A program made the translations under genes and the position numbers. Shown here piece after piece: positions 17,098 to 25,922 of a DNA stretch of 64,000 bases (the first letter of the stretch is position 1; every line of letters starts with the position of its first letter). Under the pieces are notes generated by a model. The model saw nothing but the letters and a program-made list of their open reading frames with translations, did not search any database and was not told the DNA's origin. Source of the stretch: Sphingobacteriales bacterium (lineage in GTDB: Bacteria > Bacteroidota > Bacteroidia > Chitinophagales > JADIYW01); NCBI GenBank assembly GCA_016721245.1, contig JADKIQ010000023.1, positions 1-64,000 on the forward strand. The letters run 5' to 3'.

Positions 17098-17856
17098 TTA
17101 CTGATTTTTTCCTAAAATGCTTTCCATATATTTTTTGTGTTCCTGATTAAGAATCACGTCACAATGTACATTTGCGGTGTCTTCTCTTACACTGTTCAGC
17201 GCTGCTATAAACCGCTTGTTGTTTGCTTGTTTTGTGCCTCTGAAAGCAATCTGCGGAAAATTGCCAAAATATGTTGCCTTTTCAAGTGCTAGTTCAATGA
17301 TGTCTTCAGAGGAAGCAATCGTGTTCAGTAATTTGTATTGCAGTGATTGTTCAACAGTTAACGTTTTGCATTCATAACAGATTTCCTGCATCGCAAATCG
17401 TCCTAAAATATATTCAGTCATCAGGCCTCCTAATGTACAGGCAACGCCATTTTTTAATTCAGGCATCAGGTATCTGGTGTTGCTCGTGCCAATGCGATAG
17501 TCGGTACACAATGCTACCTGAAATCCAACGCCGATTGCGTAATGATCTATTGCCGCTACCAGTGGTTTGCTAAAAGATAATAGCTGAATATAAAAGTCAA
17601 CGATGTTATTTAGGTAGGTTGCAATAATTTCTTTGCTGTTTAATTCTTCCATGATTTCTTTAAAATCGCCACCTGCACTGAATGAGCGATTTTTTCCACC
17701 ATATAGTATCACGGCTTTAACCGATTCGTTTTTATCAGCTTCAATCAATAGAGTAGTAAGCTCACGTTGCATCGCTGCATTAAACGGATTTTGAGGTTTT
17801 GGATGGTTAAACGTCAGCAGTAATACATCTTGGTGCATTTCAGATAGAATCAACAT
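17098..17856 (-). CDS. CarB-like carboxymethylproline synthase (crotonase fold)
   Basis: A 252-residue crotonase-superfamily protein that looks far closer to CarB/ThnE than to fatty-acid enoyl-CoA hydratases. Segments matching Pectobacterium CarB (compared from memory) are YGGKNRSFSAGGDFKEI, YAIGVGFQVAL, MPELKNGVACTLGG and the last residues ILGKNQ. The oxyanion-hole glycine corresponds to G63, the second oxyanion position to V110 (Met108 in CarB), and the catalytic-region Glu to E133 (Glu131). CarB condenses malonyl-CoA with pyrroline-5-carboxylate to give (2S,5S)-carboxymethylproline, the ring precursor of carbapenems. The start overlaps the carA-like stop by 17 nt, implying coupled translation. 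The alternative is a generic enoyl-CoA hydratase, made unlikely by the neighbours. Confidence 0.85.
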   Translation of the reverse strand: MLILSEMHQDVLLLTFNHPKPQNPFNAAMQRELTTLLIEADKNESVKAVILYGGKNRSFSAGGDFKEIMEELNSKEIIATYLNNIVDFYIQLLSFSKPLVAAIDHYAIGVGFQVALCTDYRIGTSNTRYLMPELKNGVACTLGGLMTEYILGRFAMQEICYECKTLTVEQSLQYKLLNTIASSEDIIELALEKATYFGNFPQIAFRGTKQANNKRFIAALNSVREDTANVHCDVILNQEHKKYMESILGKNQ

Positions 17857-19303
17857 ATGCTTTAGATTTTTGGATGAGTGATGGTAAATTTATTTCAGAT
17901 ATAGTTTTATCCTGAACAAAGAATGCTTCATACAGATAATACAAAAAAACAGACTTAAGAATATAGCCGTTCTCATTTTCGATATTCAGCACTTTAGAAA
18001 ATAATTTATCGATACTGGTGCCGTGTGTCAGCGCGGTTTTTCTGTTCCAGGCAATGTCAGGATGCGTGAGTTTTTTTTCTTCCGACATGCTTCTTAAGAT
18101 TATTTTTTCAGTGGTATTGTTTTGAATACAGGCTAATGGCAATGATAAAGCAAAATCAATCAATGCTTCGTTCCAAAACGGATAAAGTAATTTGCTGTTA
18201 AATGAAGCCGCTAAGTAAGGACTCAATTCTCCTGTCCACGAAGTGCGTCTGCACCAGGCGGCATTTATCTTGCCGATGTCTGTATCGTTTTGCGGCTGAT
18301 GCATGTTGCCTAAAATCAAATCAGCACCATAACCGGTAAAGCAAACTGCAGAATAAGTTGATGCATGTTTCAGATAGTGATAGAAAGCAACAAAGCCTTC
18401 TGCATATAACGGATCGCAAATTTCATTATAAAAAACCGAATGCAGTAATCCTTCGCAGAACATGTTGTCATCTATATAGATTTCATGATGCATACTGCGA
18501 TGTAGTTCTGAAGAGATTTTTGCTTTTTCATATTCGTTACCAAATTCAGTTCCGATAGAAAAAGTGTGAACTGTCTTATATCGTTGTGCAAGCAATCCTA
18601 AAATAGTACCTGAGTCAACACCACCGGAAAGTGCCAGAGATACCGTTTTGTCTGCAGGTGTTTCAGTCGTAGTAGCGTCAGAAAGAATGTGATGCAATTT
18701 GTTTTTTGCTTCTTCAAAATCTATAGCAACGGTTTTTGAATTTATTTCTTTAAGTGTGGTTGATTGTATAATTGAAGGTGTTTCTAAAGAGAATTCATAC
18801 AATGTTCCTGGTATTGCTCTATTGCAATCCTGCAGAAATGAAAATGTTTGTGGTACAGCGATGGTGTATGTATATCGATAGCTTTCAACAGGTATCATTT
18901 TTCTGTTAAACAACGTCGTGTTTCTAAAAGCTTTTATTTCGGAAGTAATAAAAATCTGATTTTCCTGTTGAAGAATATATCCTGGAATATGTCCTGTTAA
19001 CGAGATAAAGAATAATAATTTAGTTTCCGTCAATACAAATAAAACAAAACTGCCATGCAGTTCAGCAATTTTTTCTATAGTAAAAGTATTGTTTAAAACA
19101 GTGGAGGCATTTTCAATTGTACCAATATAAGCAACAGATAATTCGTTAATTTTTTGGAAGGAAATTTCAGAACCAAAAATAAAAGTAGCCTGCTTTTTTG
19201 AAACAGCATCCGATAAGCCAATTGAAAGATTAGACGCAATAACGGAACAGTCAATTTGCAAATCTCCAATATGTATAAAGTAAGATGCCGTATTATTTAT
19301 CAT
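17840..19303 (-). CDS. CarA-like carbapenam / beta-lactam synthetase (asparagine synthetase fold)
   Basis: A 487-residue protein with an N-terminal Ntn-like domain lacking the catalytic Cys2 of glutamine-dependent asparagine synthetase (it begins MINNTAS), and a C-terminal ATP-pyrophosphatase domain with the PP-loop SGGVDS (226-231). It has the beta-lactam-forming residues of CarA: Y325 in TGYGADL, E359 in RTSWTGE and K422 in WNRKTAL. The spacings are 34 and 63 residues, against 35 and 63 for Y345, E380 and K443 of CarA. FSIGTEFGNEYE, SVFYNEICDPLYAEG and YPFWNEALI also match CarA. It would adenylate carboxymethylproline and close the four-membered lactam. Its start at 19303 faces the carC-like gene. 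Confidence 0.88.
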   Translation of the reverse strand: MINNTASYFIHIGDLQIDCSVIASNLSIGLSDAVSKKQATFIFGSEISFQKINELSVAYIGTIENASTVLNNTFTIEKIAELHGSFVLFVLTETKLLFFISLTGHIPGYILQQENQIFITSEIKAFRNTTLFNRKMIPVESYRYTYTIAVPQTFSFLQDCNRAIPGTLYEFSLETPSIIQSTTLKEINSKTVAIDFEEAKNKLHHILSDATTTETPADKTVSLALSGGVDSGTILGLLAQRYKTVHTFSIGTEFGNEYEKAKISSELHRSMHHEIYIDDNMFCEGLLHSVFYNEICDPLYAEGFVAFYHYLKHASTYSAVCFTGYGADLILGNMHQPQNDTDIGKINAAWCRRTSWTGELSPYLAASFNSKLLYPFWNEALIDFALSLPLACIQNNTTEKIILRSMSEEKKLTHPDIAWNRKTALTHGTSIDKLFSKVLNIENENGYILKSVFLYYLYEAFFVQDKTISEINLPSLIQKSKAYVDSI

Positions 19304-19645
19304 AATAATTCTTATTTAAGACAAATATAAGCATCTCTGTAGGTTGCAGCTTTGTTAAATTCATTTTTGTAAATTTGAACATAATTTAGAATACTTTTTG
19401 GTACAAATAAATAACTGTGTCATAAAATAATTAATACAATTTATTTTTATTATATTGATTATGAGTGTTTTATTTGTGTATTTTAGGTAATATTGTCATA
19501 AAAAATTAATGCCTTAATAATCGTAATCCTGATAATGAAATTCAAATCTATTGTTTTTAATAAAAAACTGTTATAAGTTGTGTTTCGAATTTTGGCATAT
19601 TCAATGCGAAAGATAAACATCATTTAAGATAAGAAAAAATAGACA
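19304..19645. promoter_or_regulatory. Divergent promoter region of the island
   Basis: 342 bp of very AT-rich DNA without a coding frame, between the divergent carA-like and carC-like genes. It must hold the promoters of both arms. On the minus strand TATATTTG (19329-19322), 18 bp before the carA-like ATG, fits the Bacteroidota -7 element TAnnTTTG, but no good -33 TTTG is at the right spacing. On the plus strand TAAATTTG lies at 19370-19377, also with a poor -33. I see no clear operator or riboswitch. Confidence 0.5.
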
Positions 19646-20431
19646 ATGCATCTTCAATTTCCATTAACGAATTCTGGTATTGGCATCATGGCTACAGATG
19701 TTGAGTCAGCTGATTTTTTTTTAAAAAGCAATATCGAAAAATTACTGGACGAGTATCATTTTATTGTCATTAAAAAGCTTGACTGGACCACTGACCGATT
19801 GCATGCGTTTTTAGAGCAGTTTGGAGAACTTGTAAAAAACGAAAAACGAAAAGACGAAACAATGCTTACATTGGATGGCAGCCAGCACGCAAAAGAAGTA
19901 TTACGCGGAACAGGCAGAATGCCTTTGCACAGAGACGGATTACTTATGAATGTCGATGTAAAATATGTAGGCATCTATTGTTTGCATGTAAATGAACTGA
20001 AAAATGGCAGAACCTATATCAGCGACTCTGCAAATGCTTTTAATGAGTATCCTGAAGAAATAAAAAAAACATTACAGCAGAACGGATTAGAAGCGATGCC
20101 GTTTGATACTGCTTACTACCTGAAAAATGAAAATAAATACTATCATTTTGATGGTGTTATATCAAAAAACAACAAGACTTTGCCAAACGGCGGATTGCAT
20201 TTTAAAAAAGAGGAACGGGCAAGTTACCATTTAAGATTTTCGAATGTTGATGAAGAAAAATCATACGAATATTTTGAAACGCTGGAGAAAATACTCGAAA
20301 GTCCAACCTACACGTATTATCATACCTGGGAAACGGGTGATTTAATATTGTTTGATAATTATTATGTAATGCATGGTCGCGAAAGTTATAGCGGCGAACG
20401 AAGCCTGATTCAAATGCAGGTAAAAAATTAA
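19646..20431 (+). CDS. CarC-like Fe(II)/2-oxoglutarate oxygenase (carbapenem synthase type)
   Basis: A 261-residue TauD/clavaminate-synthase-fold oxygenase. The metal triad is H95-x-D97 (MPLHRDG) and H243 (VMHGRE). Segments that line up with CarC are RGTGRMPLHRDGLL (CarC GRGQLPFHADGG) and YYHTWETGDLILFDNYYVMH (CarC KHFWEDGDLLIMDNRRVIH). CarC epimerises C5 and desaturates C2-C3 of the carbapenam. One oddity: by the pattern R-x-L-x-R, the arginine that normally binds 2-oxoglutarate (R267 in CarC) falls on Q256 here (R252-S-L-I-Q256). Either another residue anchors 2-oxoglutarate or activity is altered. It heads the plus-strand arm; its stop overlaps the next start by 1 nt. Confidence 0.85.
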   Translation: MHLQFPLTNSGIGIMATDVESADFFLKSNIEKLLDEYHFIVIKKLDWTTDRLHAFLEQFGELVKNEKRKDETMLTLDGSQHAKEVLRGTGRMPLHRDGLLMNVDVKYVGIYCLHVNELKNGRTYISDSANAFNEYPEEIKKTLQQNGLEAMPFDTAYYLKNENKYYHFDGVISKNNKTLPNGGLHFKKEERASYHLRFSNVDEEKSYEYFETLEKILESPTYTYYHTWETGDLILFDNYYVMHGRESYSGERSLIQMQVKN

Positions 20432-21629
20432 TGTCAAGTTCCATAAAATATATAAAGCCATTTGACGGCATGCGCGGAATCGGTGTGTTGATGATTATTC
20501 TGTACCATTTTCCGGGAAAGTACATTACCATTTCGCATGGCTGGGAATTTATGCAACTGTTTTTTGTCATGTCAGGCTATCTCATTACCATGGTTTTGCT
20601 CGAAGACAAAAGCAAATATTCATTTAAAGACTACAGTCTCTTTTTTTATTTAAAACGAATTTTGCGCTTGTTTCCTTTGTACTTCGCCTATCTCTTTTTT
20701 TGGATAATTGTTTTTATTTTTTCTAAAGGAATTGTACTGCTGCAGCTGGCTTCTAAAGAAGTGGTGCAGCATGCACCTTATTTGTTTACGTATACCTATA
20801 ACTATATGACATTCGTTAATTATTTTATGGGTTGGGATTATAAAGCAGGTATTATAACCACACATTTATGGACACTTTCTGTAGAAGAACAGTTTTATCT
20901 GGTTTTTCCATTTTTTGTTTATTTTCTTGAAAAAGAAACACTAAAAAAAGTAGTTTTAGCAGCCATTATTATCGCACCTGTTTTCAGGATATTTTTTTAT
21001 TTCTTTTTAAAAGACATCAACCCAAACGATATTTCATGGGTTTCCCAAAACCTAATTCGGATTCCTTTTTCGCAAATGGACTCAATCGCTATTGGTGCGG
21101 CACTGGCTTTGTTTAAGCTGGATTGGATAAAAAAACCGGTGCGTATTTTTTGGATAGCCACTCTTGCCGTTGTGATGGTGTATGCAGGAAATATTGCGTA
21201 TGTTTATTTTGTTGAAGGTACTGATTATTACACCATCACTTTTGGGAAAAACTGGCAGAAAACTGGATTACACACAACTATTTATTTTCATATCTGATAT
21301 CTTTAGTAAACATCTGGTGTGCACTTGCGCTGTACTGCGTTATTAAAGGAAACACGGTAAAATGGTTGCTCGAGAATGCCGTACTTGTTTTTATCGGAAG
21401 ACTGTCATACGGAATTTATATCCTGCATTTGCCTATAATGTTTACATTTGGAATCCTGATAAATTCCATTCCATTTGTCAGAAATCATGCAAATAATATT
21501 TTCGTAGAAGCTGCTGTGCTAGGATTGTTTCTGCTTGTTTTGTTAGTTATAACGTACATAAGTTTCCACTATTTCGAGAAAAAATTTATAAATATGCGGC
21601 ATCGGATATTTGTGCCTAAATTGCTTTAA
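20431..21629 (+). CDS. Acyltransferase 3 family membrane protein (one frameshift)
   Basis: Second acyltransferase 3 of the island. It begins MSSSIKYIKPFDGMRGIGVL, with the family His in IILYHFPG, then FFVMSGYLITMVLL, FYLKRILRLFPLYF, and LSVEEQFYLVFPFF. The frame breaks near 21258: adding one A to the A4 run turns QKTGL into QKNWITHNYLFSYLISL, which continues through FIGRLSYGIYILHLP to a stop at 21629. The repaired protein is about 399 residues, normal for the family. ATG 20431 overlaps the carC-like stop, so the two are coupled. Substrate unknown. Confidence 0.82.
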
Positions 21630-21641
21630 TTTTAACACCGC

Positions 21642-23083
21642 ATGTCAGTTATACTGGAACATATACGTCAGCATAAAAGCAACCATATTGCCGTAGCAGA
21701 TGAACAGAGAGCGCTTAGTTATCCTGAATTATTTATTGAAATAAACCAGCTTGCAGAAGACTTGCGATGCATCTTTTCGGGCAAACACGTTCGGGTTTTA
21801 GTAAGCGGAAATAATAAAGTGGATTTTCTCTTGCTGGTTTTGGCATTGCTGGAAACCAATGTTGAATTTCTATTGTTGGATCCAAAATCATCCGAACAGG
21901 AAATTGATGATATTTGTAATGGCATAGATATTAATTATTACATTTTTGAAGCACCTGAAGTTGATTGCGTTGAAACGGATGCAACAGCTGTTATTGCCAC
22001 TGTAAATGCACGTTATCATATTAAACAGATTTCTGCTAATGGAATACAGCCACAGCCAACAAAAATATATCTTTCGTCGTCAGGTTCTACCGGTAAGCCT
22101 AAGATTTTCGGGTTCACGCAAGAACAGTTATTACAGCAATTTTTAAACGTGGCAGCAGCATTAAAATGTACCCAAGAAGATGCATCACTTTGTCCGTTAA
22201 CGATAACACATAGCCACGGATTACAGATTAGTTTTCCTTTGTTGTTAAACGGCGGAACCGTACATTATTTAGCACCTGCACATTGTAAACCAGCGTTCAT
22301 CATCCATTATCTGAGTCAGCATAAAATAACCATTTTAACCGGTGTTCCGTATCAATATAATCAGATGTTGCATTTGGATGTGTCATTAAAAAATCCTTTT
22401 CCATCCTTGCGACTTTGTTTATGCGGAAGCGCACCAATGAGTAAACATTTGACAGATTCATTTTACAAAAAATTTGGTGTAAGATTAAATCAGGCATACG
22501 GACTTTCAGAGATTGGGCCAGTCTGTTTTAACGTAGATGTTACGGATGAAAATTATATGTCAGTCGGAAAAGTGACCAGTCAAATTGAGTATCAGATTCT
22601 GGATGATAATGGTGTTCAGATACTTGATGAAAAGGAAGGCGAATTAATTGTGCGTGCTGCATTTATTTGCAATGGTTATATTAACGATAGCGAGGCCACT
22701 GCAGCAAGTTTTAAAAACGGTTGGCTGTATACCAAAGATATTGTAAAACAAGACAGGAACGGCAACATAACGATCTTAGGCAGAAAATCAAACTTTATAA
22801 ATGTTGCAGGATATAAAATATATCCGGTAGAGATAGAAAAAGTATTATTAAGTATGGATGGTGTTAAAGAAGCGATTGTTGTCGGACTAGAAAATGAAGA
22901 AAGAGGACAGCTAATAAAGCCTATGTTTCTGCATTTGTTCCAATGGATGCAATCAGCATACAAAATTTCTGTAAGCTGCATTTGCCAAAATATAAAGTGC
23001 CGCATGTAATTCAAATAGAGGACGAGTTGAAACAAACTTCTATCCATAAAGTAGATTTGAGTAATTATAATAAAGGAATCTGA
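21642..23083 (+). CDS. AMP-forming acyl-CoA synthetase / acyl ligase (one frameshift)
   Basis: An adenylate-forming enzyme of about 480 residues. The phosphate loop LSSSGSTGKPK is at about 144-154, YGLSEIG at about 286-292, the hinge GRKSNFINVAGYKIYP at about 380-395, and the C-terminal catalytic Lys is in SIHKVDLSNY. The frame breaks near 22919 in an A-run after GQLIK; restoring one A gives AYVSAFVPMDAISIQNF and a stop at 23083. It activates a carboxylic acid as an acyl adenylate and probably loads CoA. No carrier protein is nearby. It may supply an acyl- or malonyl-CoA to the carboxyltransferase or CarB-like enzyme, or activate an acyl group for the acyltransferases. Confidence 0.8.
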
Positions 23084-23096
23084 TTAATTTGTAACG

Positions 23097-24517
23097 ATGT
23101 CATTTTTGTCTGTAGAACATAAAATTGAACTCTTAACTGATAAGTTATCTTTTTCAGAATTTGAATCGCAAAACAATCGCGATATACTAAAGGTAGTGCA
23201 CCTGGCGATGGTGTAGTGTGTGGTTACGCAACGATAGAACAAAAAGGTGTTGTGCTGATCATCCAAAATCACCATCATATGCATGGAACAATGGGTGAGG
23301 AACATTGCCTGAAAATAGCAAATGCTGTAAACAAAGCGCTCAGCCTGAAGGTGCCGATTGTCATCGTCTTTGAATCTGCAGGCTTGCGTATTCAGGTAGG
23401 TGCACATGCTATGAATCCTGTTGCATTAATTTTTAATAACCTGGCAAAAGCTTCCGGACAAGTACCGACTATTGCCATTATGGTAGGTGTCAATTCAGGC
23501 GCACCTGCTTATTCTGCCGCGTTGATGGATTTTACTATTATGGTGCGCTCCAGTACTATGTTTATAACAGGTCCTAAGGTGATTGAAAAAGTGATAAACG
23601 AAAAAAATGATATAAAAACCTTAGGTGGTACCGACGTGCATGCAAGCATCACAGGTTTGGCGTCGTTGATAGCAGAAAATGAACCGGATGCATTTAATAT
23701 AGCAAAGAAACTGCTTGGTTTTTTAACTCAACCATCAAAACTTACATTAGATACAGTTAATAAGAAATCGAAATCATTTTTCAGAAACCATACAACTAAA
23801 GCAATTGATGATGACATGTATGCCATTATAGAAAATGTTTTTGATGAAAATTCTTTTTTAGAAATCCATAAACAGTACGCAAAGAATTGTATTGTTGGCT
23901 TTGCAGAAATAAATAATACATCTGTTGGAATTGTTGCCAATCAATCTGCAGTAATGAGCGGTGCAATTGACGTCAATGCATCCAAAAAAATGTATCGTTT
24001 TCTGCAGATTTGTGATGCGTATGATGTACCGGTTGTCTTTTTAGCAGACACACCAGGTTATTTACCAGGCAAAGCAGAAGAGCATAGTGCTATTTTAGGT
24101 GTCGGTGCACGAATACTCAGTGTGTTGGCAAATTCGACAAATAGTAAAGTCACCATCATCACCGGAAAATTATTTGGTGGTGCTTATGCGGCCATGTGTC
24201 CTAAAACATTAGGTGCAGATTATGTATTTGCATGGAATACAGCTGAAATTGGAATTATGGGCACAGAGGCAGCCGTGCATTTATTGTTCGCCAAACAAAT
24301 TGAAGCCAGTAAGCACGATGCAACGTTTATTCAGCAAACAAAAGATGCTTATAAAACGCAATATCTGTCACCGGAAGTTGCTGCTGAAAATCATTTGATA
24401 GATGGAATTATTGCACCGGCTGAAACCAGAAAAATTATTATTAAATGCTTGAAAAGCTTAGAACATAAAGCAAGCGGTCAGCAAAAAAAAAGAAAAATTA
24501 TTACACCAATGGGTTGA
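23097..24517 (+). CDS. Acyl-CoA carboxylase carboxyltransferase (PccB-like; one frameshift)
   Basis: About 473 residues containing both carboxyltransferase halves. The N-domain has ESAGLRIQVGAHAMN, SGAPAYSAALMDFTIM and FITGPKVIEKV. The C-domain has FLADTPGYLPGKAEEHS, KLFGGAYAAMCPKTLGAD and AEIGIMGTEAAV. Reading starts at ATG 23097; near 23191 one A must be added so that DILK continues as GSAPGDGVVCGYAT. These enzymes transfer CO2 from biotin to acetyl-, propionyl- or longer acyl-CoA, making malonyl-CoA or a 2-substituted malonyl-CoA. The biotin carboxylase and carrier are not in the window. As the last gene of the carC arm it probably supplies the CarB-like enzyme. A decarboxylase subunit (MmdA type) is the alternative. 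Confidence 0.82.
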
Positions 24518-24540
24518 GTAATAAATATTTTTTGTTTGCT

Positions 24541-25247
24541 TTAGCTCACCAGCGTTCCGATTTTCTCACCTTGAAGTATGCGTAAGATATTGCCACGTTG
24601 TTTAATATTGAAAACGATAATTGGCATTTTGTTTTCTTTGCATAAAGCAAAAGCCGTCTGATCCATCACGCGCAGGTTTTTAATCAGAATATCATCAAAT
24701 GAGATGTTCTCAAATTTTGTTGCATTCGGATCTTTTTGGGGTCGGCGGTATAAATTCCATCTACACTTGTTCCTTTTAGAATCACATCCACTTCAATTCA
24801 TTCGCGCGCAAGGCTGCTGCTGTATCGGTAGTAAAATAAGGATTTCCGGTGCCGGCAGCCATAATAATGCAACTGCCTTTTTCTAAGTGACGCATGGCAT
24901 TTCTGCGGATATAATGCTCACAAACCTGAGAAATATTTAAAGCTGACATCAATCTTGTATAAACACCCTAGATTCTAAGGCACCTTGCAGCGCCATGCCA
25001 TTTATAATCGTTGCCAGCATACCCATGTAATCGCCCTGGCGGCGTTCAATACCGATATTTCCGGCCTGCAAACCACGAAAAATATTTCCGCCACCAATCA
25101 CTACTCCTACCTGATAACCAGCTTTAATACTTCTTTAATTTCATCAGCAAAATAACAAAGCGTTTCAGCTTTGATACCGAATTGCTGGTCGCCCATTAAT
25201 GCTTCGCCGCTAAGCTTTAAGAGTACGCGTTTGATTGGTTTTTCCAT
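24541..25247 (-). CDS. pyrH: Uridylate kinase (four frameshifts)
   Basis: UMP kinase, about 235 residues after repair. It reads MEKPIKRVLLKLSGEALMGD, then VVIGGGNIFRGLQAG, RRQGDYMGMLATIINGMAL, AGTGNPYFTTDTAAALRA, VDGIYTADPKK and VFNIKQRGNI. The frame breaks four times, near 25125, 24960, 24802 and 24740; three of these are explained by one base missing from a homopolymer. The gene has no open piece of more than about 60 codons as written. PyrH is essential for pyrimidine nucleotide synthesis, so these are probably sequence errors. It lies 24 bp from the convergent carboxyltransferase gene and is cut off from frr by the island. Confidence 0.9.
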
Positions 25248-25279
25248 GGTTGTTTTAGTTTATTGAATTTGATATGATT

Positions 25280-25668
25280 TTAATTTGCTAAAACTTTTAA
25301 TTCATCAATATTATTGAAATGCTTGTCTGCTGTACACAATGGTATGTTATTTGTTACACATATTGCAGCAATCCAAATGTCGTTTTCAGGAATTGGGTTA
25401 CCTTTTCTTTTAATTCAAATCTAATAGAAGCATAATTTTGCGCAACTACTAAATTTGAATCCAATAGTTCAAAGCTTTCTATGAACTCAATATAGCGTTT
25501 GGTATTTTTTATGGATAATCTTGAGTTTTTTGCTCCGAACAATAACTCACCACAGACAGTAATAGGCAAATAAATTATATCGAATTTGCTTAAAACAGAA
25601 TAAATATTGGGTTGATTGTTTAACAATGCTATTGCGATGTTTGTATCAATTGCAACACGTTTTACCAT
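25280..25668 (-). CDS. vapC: VapC-family PIN-domain toxin (one frameshift)
   Basis: About 128 residues once repaired. D8 (VAIDTN), E41 (VCGELLFG) and the Asp of PENDIWIAAIC mark the PIN active site, and TADKHFNNI matches the last motif. As written the frame leaves the family after ELKEK (near 25400), where one A missing from an A-run explains the break; the true end is at 25280. The toxin overlaps its antitoxin by 7 nt. The pair is inserted between tsf and pyrH. Confidence 0.85.
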
Positions 25669-25883
25669 TCGCCTTCTATTGAGTTAAAATTTTCATTGAT
25701 ACTGTTGGTGATGGCGGAAGCTTGTTTGTTATTTAAAAGACCTGCAAATTGTAATACCTTATTTTTATTTGGTGCTTTCTTTTCAGCTTTTTTTATTGTC
25801 TGAATATATTCAAAACATTGTTGCAGCAACTGTGGATTGCGAATTGCATTCAAATCTTTTAATATATATTCTCTTAAACTCAT
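25662..25883 (-). CDS. vapB: VapB-like antitoxin
   Basis: A 73-residue protein starting MSLREYILKDLNAIRNPQLL and ending INENFNSIEGEW, overlapping the PIN toxin that follows. The helical N-terminus and short C-terminal tail fit a toxin-binding antitoxin. The identification depends on size and position. It begins 40 bp after the terminator that ends the ribosomal operon, so the module has its own transcription. Confidence 0.7.
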   Translation of the reverse strand: MSLREYILKDLNAIRNPQLLQQCFEYIQTIKKAEKKAPNKNKVLQFAGLLNNKQASAITNSINENFNSIEGEW

Positions 25884-25922
25884 GTAGTAAAATTACTATT
25901 TTGATTTAAATTTAAACAAAAA

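Larger units (their letters stand above)
15082..24517. other. Carbapenem-like biosynthetic island between frr and pyrH
   Basis: Eight genes fill this interval. On the minus strand are carA-like, carB-like, acyltransferase 3 and sterol desaturase genes. On the plus strand are carC-like, acyltransferase 3, AMP ligase and carboxyltransferase genes. The two arms diverge from 19304-19645. Neighbours within each arm overlap or are under 25 bp apart, so each arm is probably one operon. All three core carbapenem enzymes are present (CarA, CarB and CarC types), with likely precursor-supply and tailoring genes. Absent are homologues of CarD, CarE, CarF, CarG and any regulator. TTGTTTGC occurs at both edges (15023-15030 and 24532-24539), which may be chance. 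Confidence 0.85.

Noticed and set aside
17098..17856. Ordinary beta-oxidation enoyl-CoA hydratase
   Set aside because: Specific segments and the C-terminus match CarB, and no other beta-oxidation gene is near.
17840..19303. Housekeeping asparagine synthetase
   Set aside because: The glutaminase cysteine is missing, the lactam-forming Tyr/Glu/Lys spacing of CarA is present, and the gene overlaps a CarB-like gene.
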